Part shown: positions 5,645 through 11,042 of the stretch, piece after piece
Layout: each line of letters opens with the position of its first letter
Numbering within the stretch: position 1 is the first letter of the stretch
Assembly: GCA_963661055.1 (NCBI GenBank)
Contig: CAVLAC010000071.1
Span: 1 to 11,042, forward strand
From: UBA1067 sp963661055
GTDB taxonomy: Bacteria; Verrucomicrobiota; Kiritimatiellia; RFP12; UBA1067
Direction of reading: 5' to 3'
DNA: 11,042 nt
Program-made: the position numbers and the translations under genes
The notes under the pieces: model-generated
Database searches by the model: none
The model's input: the letters and a program-made list of their open reading frames with translations, nothing else
Told to the model about the DNA's origin: nothing

Positions 5645-6376
5645 CTACTCACCCACCGCCAAGCGTTGCGCCAGCCGTTCAGGGAGCCCCGCGCGGCGAA
5701 TGCGCTCTTGCGCCGCGACAATGTCATAATTGAGACGACGAAACCGCACTTCTTTCGTCTGTGGATCATAAATCACATAGGAAGCACGCGGGTCGCCATC
5801 GCGCGGTTGCCCCACCGACCCCACATTGATGAAATACTTGCGGCCTGGCGTGAGCTTAAAGTCCTGCGGATCAAAACGACTTATGCCCGCCATCTGCTTC
5901 TCATAGATAATCGGACAGTGCGTGTGCCCATGAAAGCAGACGGGTGTCTTTTGCTGAATGAAGTGCGCCGCCGCCTCATAGTTATCGAAAACATACCCAA
6001 AGTTCTCAGGCTTATCCATCGTCGAATGCACGAGCGTAATGCCCATCTTCGTCACCACGAACGGCAACTCCTGAAGCCAAATTAGCTCTTCTTCCGAAAG
6101 CTGATTGCGCGTCCAAAGAATGACTTCCTTCGCGAACGGATTAAAGTCCTCCAAATCCTGCGCGGAAGACACATAATGGTCGTGATTGCCCTTGACGACA
6201 GGGCACCCCAAATCGCGCACAATCTTCATACACTCCTTGGGGCACGCGTTATAGCCGACGACATCGCCTGTACACAGGAAGTCCGTCACCCCTTCCTTTC
6301 GGCAGTCATCCAACACCACCTCAAATGCGTCGAGGTTGGCGTGGATGTCACCGAGTATAGCGAGTCGCCGCTCCAT
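5645..6376 (-). CDS. Calcineurin-like metallophosphoesterase (YfcE/MJ0936 type)
   Basis: A 243-residue cytoplasmic protein with the full metallophosphoesterase motif set: GDIHAN (D10, H12), GDVVGY (D38), GNHDH (N64, H65), LVHS (H117) and HGHTH (149-153). These ligate a two-metal centre for phosphodiester or phosphomonoester hydrolysis. Size and order fit the Metallophos_2/YfcE-MJ0936 group, whose natural substrates are mostly unknown. The GxxxYNACPKEC segment (41-49) is like that of prokaryotic members annotated as putative phosphodiesterases. It begins 4 bases after the ispD stop, with only a weak purine-rich site inside the ispD 3' end, so it depends on operon transcription and probably coupled translation. 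Confidence 0.88.
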   Translation of the reverse strand: MERRLAILGDIHANLDAFEVVLDDCRKEGVTDFLCTGDVVGYNACPKECMKIVRDLGCPVVKGNHDHYVSSAQDLEDFNPFAKEVILWTRNQLSEEELIWLQELPFVVTKMGITLVHSTMDKPENFGYVFDNYEAAAHFIQQKTPVCFHGHTHCPIIYEKQMAGISRFDPQDFKLTPGRKYFINVGSVGQPRDGDPRASYVIYDPQTKEVRFRRLNYDIVAAQERIRRAGLPERLAQRLAVGE

Positions 6377-6380
6377 ACAC

Positions 6381-7046
6381 TTACTTCAGAAGTGCCGCGG
6401 CGAGTTGCAAATCTTCAACCGTCGTAATCTTGAAGTTGGGCTTGTCGTTCTCGAGAACCCGCACAGGTTCGCCCGAGAGCTCCACCGCCTGGCAGTCGTC
6501 CGAGACTTCCGTCTTGAGTTCCGCGTAAGCCTTACGCAAAACACCAATTTGGAACGCCTGCGGAGTCTGCGCCGCCCAGAGCTTCGAGCGGTCTTCTGTC
6601 GCCGTAATCGTCAGCCCCTTCGGCACCTTCTTGAGCGTATCCGTCACACGCCGCGCAAAAGTAATGGCGGGCACCCGCTTAACTTGCGCGACAATCTCCG
6701 AAATCATTTCGGAAGTAATGCACGGCCGCGCCCCATCGTGTACGAGCACATAGCGCGTATCGATATCGCAGACATCCAAGCCCGCCTTGACCGAGTCTTG
6801 CCGACGCGCACCGCCCGCCACAATCTTATCCACCTTCGAAATGCCGAACATCTTAACAACGGCCTTCGAAGCCATTATCTGATCTTTGCGCACAACGAGT
6901 ATGATGCGGTCAATATCCGCACACCGCTCAAACGCGAGGAGCGACCACGCGAGAACAGGCTTATTTATCAGCGAGAGAAACGCCTTATCAATACCCGCAC
7001 CCATGCGAGTCGAACGACCCGCCGCGACTATAATTGCACTTGTCAT
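6381..7046 (-). CDS. ispD: 2-C-methyl-D-erythritol 4-phosphate cytidylyltransferase
   Basis: IspD joins CTP and MEP to give CDP-ME, the third step of the non-mevalonate isoprenoid pathway. The 221-residue protein has the nucleotide-binding AAGRSTRMG (8-16) with catalytic K21, GGARRQDSV (78-86), VHDGARP (102-108), TDTLKK (135-140), TPQAF (161-165) and NFKITT..DL (204-213). All are canonical and length is normal. Its ATG overlaps the secA stop as ATGA (7043-7046), with AAGGAA about 8 bases upstream, so translation is coupled to secA. ispF is not fused or adjacent. Isoprenoid supply for undecaprenyl carriers and quinones gives only a loose link to SecA. Confidence 0.95.
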   Translation of the reverse strand: MTSAIIVAAGRSTRMGAGIDKAFLSLINKPVLAWSLLAFERCADIDRIILVVRKDQIMASKAVVKMFGISKVDKIVAGGARRQDSVKAGLDVCDIDTRYVLVHDGARPCITSEMISEIVAQVKRVPAITFARRVTDTLKKVPKGLTITATEDRSKLWAAQTPQAFQIGVLRKAYAELKTEVSDDCQAVELSGEPVRVLENDKPNFKITTVEDLQLAAALLK

Positions 7047-10000
7047 ATACTATTCCTTCCACAGCACTTTTTGTACTTTTTACCCGAGCCACAGGGACAC
7101 GGATCATTCCGACCAACTGCTCCTTTCGCGGGCTGTTGCGGTCCCCTCGAAGAGGACGGCACAACACGCGCAGGACCAGACATCATTGACGCGAACACTT
7201 CCGCCACCGCCTTCTTATTCTCAAGGCTCGAATCAGATGCCGCGCGCGGCACTTCTTGTGCCACGGGACGCACTTCTTCTTGGGGCGTATCAACCGAGAT
7301 GGCGTCTTCGTTGGTTTGGGCATTCTTACGCGCCGCTTCCATCGCCGCCATCATCCGCCGTAGGTTCGTCATTGTCGTCGAACGGAACTCGCTCGAGATG
7401 ACCTTCGTCTTGATGGAAGTCATCAGCCGTTCGAACATTTCAAAAGCTTCTTTCTTGTACTCAATGAGCGGGTCGCGCTGTCCATAGGCACGCAAGTTCA
7501 CGCCTTGGCGCAAGTCGTCCATCGCCCGCAAGTAATCTTGCCATTCACGGTCAATGACGCTCAAGAAAACGCCGCGCTCCATAAGTGGAAGTACTTCCGC
7601 GTCCTCGCCCTTGCACTTCGTCTCATACGCCTCTTGCACACGCCCAAAGACGAGGTCGCCCGCCGCGACAGGGTCACCCAAGAGCGGCTTGAGCTCTTCT
7701 TCCGTCACTGTGACGGGGAAGGTCACGCCCAGCCAATTCAGGAAGTCCAAAGGTAGGCTATCTTTCTCGCTCGACAAATACCGCTCGCACTGCGTCCGCA
7801 CGAGGTCATTCATGACATCGAGAATCGTGCCGTGCACCGTTTCTGCGTCACCCGAGAGAATTGTGCCGCGCAATTCATAGACGATGGTGCGCTGCTTATT
7901 CATCACATCATCATACTCAAGCGTGCGCTTACGAATCGCATAGTGCTGTTGCTCCACGCGGCGCTGAGCCGTCTCAACAGACTTATTCAGCCACTTGTGC
8001 TCCATCACCTCGCCCTCTTGCAAGCCGAGGCGCTGCATAATCCCCGAAATGCGCTGTGAGCCAAAGAGGCGCATAAGCTGGTCTTCGAGCGAGATGAAGA
8101 ATTGCGAGGAACCTGGGTCACCCTGACGCGAGCAGCGTCCGCGCAACTGGCGGTCAATGCGCCGCGATTCGTGGCGCTCAGAACCAATGACATGGAGTCC
8201 GCCCAACTCCCTCACGCCTTCGCCAAGCTTAATATCCGTGCCGCGCCCCGCCATATTCGTCGCGATGGTCACCGCGCCGCGCATACCCGCGAGAGCCACG
8301 ATTTCCGCTTCACGCGCGTGATTCTTCGCGTTCAGGACTTCGTGCGGAATGTGCGCAATCTTAAGCATACGCGAGAGTATCTCACTTGTGTCGACCGTCA
8401 CCGTGCCGAGCAGGACGGGCTGTCCCTTCTCGTGCCGCCGCGCGACATCCGCGATAATTGCTTTGAACTTCTCGCGCTGAGTACGATAGATTTGGTCATT
8501 GCCATCAATGCGGTTCACAGGCTTGTTGGTCGGGATGGATACCACGCCAAGTTTATAAATGTCCTTAAACTCCCGCGCCTCAGTCTCCGCCGTGCCCGTC
8601 ATACCCGAGAGCTTCTTGTAGAGACGGAAGTAATTCTGAATCGTGATGGTCGCGAGCGTCTGGGACTCCTTCTCAATCTCTACGCCTTCCTTCGCTTCCA
8701 CGGCTTGGTGAAGTCCATCACTCCAGCGACGTCCTGGCAGGACGCGTCCCGTGAACTCATCGACGATGTAGACGTGGTTATCCTGCACGACATAGTCCAC
8801 ATCCTTCTCATAAAGGCAGTACGCCCGAAGAAGCTGATTCACGACATGCACGCGGTCGCTCTTTTCCATAAACGCCGTCTGAATGGCGCGGCGCTTTTCG
8901 ACGCGCTCAGGTTCCGTCAACGCCGCGTCACCATCCACCGCACTCATCTGCGCGGCGAGATCAGGCAGAACGAAGAGCGTCGGATCTTGCGGACATATCT
9001 TCTCGCACCCCTTATCCGTCAACGAAACTTCGCGTGTGCGCTCATCAATAGTGAAATAAAGCTGATTCTTAAGCTCGTGCGCATATTCGCGGCGCATTTC
9101 ACTGAGCATCTGCATCTCGCCATCCTCGTGAATCTTGCGAATCTCAGGATTCTCCAGGAGGTGCAAAAGTTGCTTGTGCTTCGGCATCGAGTGATACACC
9201 ATAAAGAGGCGGTCACGCACCCTTTCCACATCCTTCGCGTCCCACGCCTTCTTCGCTTCCTGCACAAGGTCATTGCATTGCGCCGTCTGCACACGCACTA
9301 TCGCGTCCACCATCGGACGCAACTGCTGATAGACATGGCTCGTGGACATTGTCGCGGGCCCCGAGATAATGAGCGGCGTACGCGCCTCATCAATCAAAAT
9401 GGAGTCCACTTCGTCGACAATCGCGAAGTTGTGCCCATTCTGCACGACTTGCGACGGGTCTTGCGCCATACCATTGTCGCGCAAGTAGTCAAAGCCGAAT
9501 TCGCTGTTCGTGCCGTAAGTAATGTCGCAGGCATATTGGGCACGCCGTTCGGCGGAGTCCATTGAGTTCTGAATGCACCCAACCGTGAGCCCGAGGTACT
9601 TGTAGAGGTGTCCCATCCACGAAGCATCGCGCAAGGCGAGGTAGTCGTTCACCGTCACGAGCTGCACATTCTTCCCAGCGAGCGCGTTTAGGTAAAGCGG
9701 AAGCGTCGCTACCAGCGTCTTACCTTCACCCGTCTGCATTTCAGCAATCTTGCCTTGGTGCAGAACAATGCCGCCGAGGAGCTGGACATCAAACGGAACC
9801 ATATTCCAGGTCAGCGTATGCCCGCACACTTCTTCCGCCGTGCCCACCAAATGGCGACACGCGTTCTTTACGAGCGCGAAGGCTTCAGGCAGAAGGTCAT
9901 CCAATGACTCGCCGTTAGCGATTCGTGCACGAAATTCCGCCGTCATACGAGGGAAGTCTTCATCGGTGAAATTCTTCTTCTGATACTCTTCCTCGATACG

Positions 10001-10081
10001 GTTAATCTGACGGACCACGGGCCAAAGTTTCTTGAGCTCGCGTTCGTTCTTCGTTCCAAACAACACTTTCAACAGATTCAT
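7043..10081 (-). CDS. secA: Preprotein translocase ATPase SecA
   Basis: SecA drives unfolded preproteins through SecYEG by ATP hydrolysis at the inner membrane. The 1012-residue protein has Walker A MQTGEGKT (115-122), Walker B VDEVD (222-226), DYLRDN (198-203), the DEFTGRVLPGRRWSDGLHQAVEAKEG region, SGMTGTA, the NBD2 helicase motif TNMAGRGTDIKLG and a C-terminal SEC-C zinc motif, CPCGSGKKYKKCC. It is longer than E. coli SecA (about 901) mainly through an insertion of roughly 90 residues in the preprotein cross-linking domain (about residues 255-350), as in Bacteroidetes and PVC-group SecA. The usual RGRAGRQGDPGSS reads RGRCSRQGDPGSS. The ATG at 10081 follows TATAAT by 6 bases, so the mRNA is predicted to be leaderless. 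First gene of the operon. Confidence 0.98.
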   Translation of the reverse strand: MNLLKVLFGTKNERELKKLWPVVRQINRIEEEYQKKNFTDEDFPRMTAEFRARIANGESLDDLLPEAFALVKNACRHLVGTAEEVCGHTLTWNMVPFDVQLLGGIVLHQGKIAEMQTGEGKTLVATLPLYLNALAGKNVQLVTVNDYLALRDASWMGHLYKYLGLTVGCIQNSMDSAERRAQYACDITYGTNSEFGFDYLRDNGMAQDPSQVVQNGHNFAIVDEVDSILIDEARTPLIISGPATMSTSHVYQQLRPMVDAIVRVQTAQCNDLVQEAKKAWDAKDVERVRDRLFMVYHSMPKHKQLLHLLENPEIRKIHEDGEMQMLSEMRREYAHELKNQLYFTIDERTREVSLTDKGCEKICPQDPTLFVLPDLAAQMSAVDGDAALTEPERVEKRRAIQTAFMEKSDRVHVVNQLLRAYCLYEKDVDYVVQDNHVYIVDEFTGRVLPGRRWSDGLHQAVEAKEGVEIEKESQTLATITIQNYFRLYKKLSGMTGTAETEAREFKDIYKLGVVSIPTNKPVNRIDGNDQIYRTQREKFKAIIADVARRHEKGQPVLLGTVTVDTSEILSRMLKIAHIPHEVLNAKNHAREAEIVALAGMRGAVTIATNMAGRGTDIKLGEGVRELGGLHVIGSERHESRRIDRQLRGRCSRQGDPGSSQFFISLEDQLMRLFGSQRISGIMQRLGLQEGEVMEHKWLNKSVETAQRRVEQQHYAIRKRTLEYDDVMNKQRTIVYELRGTILSGDAETVHGTILDVMNDLVRTQCERYLSSEKDSLPLDFLNWLGVTFPVTVTEEELKPLLGDPVAAGDLVFGRVQEAYETKCKGEDAEVLPLMERGVFLSVIDREWQDYLRAMDDLRQGVNLRAYGQRDPLIEYKKEAFEMFERLMTSIKTKVISSEFRSTTMTNLRRMMAAMEAARKNAQTNEDAISVDTPQEEVRPVAQEVPRAASDSSLENKKAVAEVFASMMSGPARVVPSSSRGPQQPAKGAVGRNDPCPCGSGKKYKKCCGRNSI

Positions 10082-10087
10082 ACCACT

Positions 10088-10116
10088 ATTATAGCAAAAA
10101 AACCGCGCAAACGCAA
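10088..10116 (-). promoter_or_regulatory. secA promoter (predicted leaderless transcript)
   Basis: Read on the minus strand: TTGCGT (10116-10111), a 17-base spacer, then a perfect TATAAT (10093-10088). Six bases follow before the ATG at 10081, placing the predicted +1 on the A of the start codon. No Shine-Dalgarno site is present. Confidence 0.6.
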
Positions 10117-10140
10117 AAGAAACCGTTTCGCCTTCCCCCG

Positions 10141-10195
10141 CGCCCTACCAGCCCCACAACGCGACAAAGGTAGGGCGGGCAGTCCCCTGCCCGCC
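10141..10195. repeat. Double inverted repeat between the LRR gene and secA
   Basis: CGCCCTACC (10141-10149) and GGTAGGGCG (10169-10177) form a 9-bp inverted repeat with a 19-base loop. Overlapping its right arm, GGCGGGCAG (10174-10182) and CTGCCCGCC (10187-10195) form a second 9-bp stem with loop TCCC. The two structures are mutually exclusive at 10174-10177. There is no T tract, so a Rho-independent terminator is unlikely. It may be a dispersed GC-rich repeat or may end LRR transcription in another way. Confidence 0.7.
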
Positions 10196-10227
10196 GCAAA
10201 AACTAAGAGTTTTGCCTCTGTGCCCGC

Positions 10228-11042
10228 TTACCTAATGCTGATGGCAAAGCCTGAGGGTTTATCGTATATCGATGTCTTATGCACGAAGATGCCCTTGTGC
10301 TTGCCACCCTTAACAAATACGCCAATAACCTTCTTGAGTGTCTCCTCATCTATCGTCTTCTTCTCATCATCGGTTAGCGTACTCTTTTCGGCAAAAACGC
10401 CAGTGGTATTATCGGCGGAATACTTTTCAGTATCTTTCGCTTTCCACATTTTCTTAGAGACATAGATGCAAAGCTCCCCAATCGACGTATTCTGGGGGTC
10501 ACCAACAATATTAGCAAGAAGATTCATATTCTCAAGCGGTTGCACAAGCTCTACGCGGAGAATCCGATTCTGATTCTTGAACGCATTGGCGTTAACTGTT
10601 GCAAGTTTAGGCAAATCAAAAACAAGATTTGTAATCGTTCCATATTTGCCGTCACTAGCTTTAGTCGCACTACCACCCAAAACACCATCATTCAGAACTG
10701 TAAGCGTTCCTTTAAGATACACATTTGTCAACTGTGACGCATAAAACGCGCTACTCCCCAATATCGCGACATTAGTAAGCACAAGGTCTCCGTAAAGCAC
10801 CTTACTTCTCCAGGCACCCGAACTCATAACTCCAACGATATTTGTAACGCCCGGGCTAGCCCAAGTCGAAACTTTAATTGGGTTTGGGGAGTTGCCCGAA
10901 TTTCCAAAAGGACGGTCATCAATCATGCGAAGGTCAGGAAAATCTAGGTTAACCGTTTTTAGCGCGGTACAATTATTCAAAAAAAGAGGCTCTTCGGGCT
11001 TTTTAGTGGAAATGCCCCCTACACTATTGGCAAAAGGTTCAA
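10228..11042 (-). CDS. BspA-like leucine-rich-repeat protein, 3' part only
   Basis: The minus-strand frame is open from the window edge to a TAA at 10228-10230, giving the last 271 or so residues of a larger protein; its start lies outside. Repeats such as NCTALKTVNLDFPDLRMIDDRPF, VLTNVAILGSSAFYASQLTNVYLKG and LPKLATVNANAFKNQN (the last three fragments shown in part) follow the LRR_5/BspA spacing, with L/V at conserved positions and an AF step. Such proteins are usually surface or secreted adhesion or host-contact proteins. The C-terminal 80 residues are lysine-rich, non-repeat, ending GFAISIR, with no visible membrane anchor. A TTG at 10980 is in frame but is an internal leucine, not the start. 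The first 18 codons lie in the terminal 55-bp repeat, so a paralogue shares this sequence. Confidence 0.75.
   Translation of the reverse strand, partial: EPFANSVGGISTKKPEEPLFLNNCTALKTVNLDFPDLRMIDDRPFGNSGNSPNPIKVSTWASPGVTNIVGVMSSGAWRSKVLYGDLVLTNVAILGSSAFYASQLTNVYLKGTLTVLNDGVLGGSATKASDGKYGTITNLVFDLPKLATVNANAFKNQNRILRVELVQPLENMNLLANIVGDPQNTSIGELCIYVSKKMWKAKDTEKYSADNTTGVFAEKSTLTDDEKKTIDEETLKKVIGVFVKGGKHKGIFVHKTSIYDKPSGFAISIR
10988..11042 (-). repeat. Right copy of exact 55-bp terminal inverted repeat
   Basis: Reverse complement of 1-55 without mismatch; the match ends at 10988. Here it lies in frame inside the leucine-rich-repeat gene, which continues open in both directions. This suggests that this copy is in the native context and that the left copy is a fragment or a paralogue junction. 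Confidence 0.95.

Noticed and set aside
6336..7487. 383-codon plus-strand open frame
   Set aside because: It is antisense to ispD and the secA 3' end, with shadow-type composition and no motif.
8102..9565. 487-codon plus-strand open frame
   Set aside because: It lies antisense to secA, and its translation is dominated by R, H and L as expected of an opposite-strand shadow. SecA motifs on the other strand are unambiguous.

Overview
The window looks like a bacterial chromosome contig, probably from an uncultured member of the PVC group (Kiritimatiellota/Lentisphaerae-like, gut or rumen type). This placement is inference. It rests on a SecA with an enlarged preprotein cross-linking domain and a C-terminal SEC-C zinc motif, a secreted tandem SGNH hydrolase, a BspA-like leucine-rich-repeat protein and the short dispersed-looking intergenic repeats. 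No rRNA, tRNA, transposase, integrase or CRISPR array was seen.

Layout, left to right. (1) Positions 1-55 are an exact inverted copy of 10988-11042, so the sequence begins and ends in the same 55-mer. (2) Positions 62-2037 hold a compact, visibly AT-richer minus-strand operon: an FRG-domain protein, an unrecognised 113-residue protein joined to it by an ATGA overlap, and a HEPN-domain protein carrying an R-x4-H motif. This has the look of an abortive-infection or toxin-antitoxin type system. (3) Positions 2038-2667 contain no convincing gene. They hold a good sigma70-type promoter for that operon (2423-2452), a long hairpin-rich leader of about 380 nt with three GAAA-tetraloop hairpins, and two kinds of short tandem repeat. 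(4) An orphan OmpR/PhoB-type response regulator (minus) and a short TilS (plus) diverge from a 121-base region with a promoter for each. (5) Positions 4146-10081 form a minus-strand run read as secA, ispD, a metallophosphoesterase and a double SGNH hydrolase, probably one operon. Its likely terminator lies inside the 3' end of the convergent tilS gene. (6) Positions 10228-11042 are the 3' part of a leucine-rich-repeat protein gene that enters from outside the window.

How it fits together. secA (protein export motor), ispD (MEP isoprenoid pathway) and tilS (tRNA-Ile2 lysidine synthesis) are housekeeping genes. The SGNH and leucine-rich-repeat proteins are envelope or secreted accessory functions. 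The FRG/HEPN operon is the accessory module and the best candidate for an undescribed system, particularly because its transcript appears to start with a structured RNA. Three housekeeping or regulatory genes (secA, the response regulator, tilS) have -10 boxes so close to their ATG that their mRNAs should be leaderless or nearly so. The exact 55-base identity of the two ends equals a common de Bruijn assembly k-mer, so it may partly reflect assembly-graph structure. Taken at face value it says the segment is flanked by inverted copies of a leucine-rich-repeat coding sequence.
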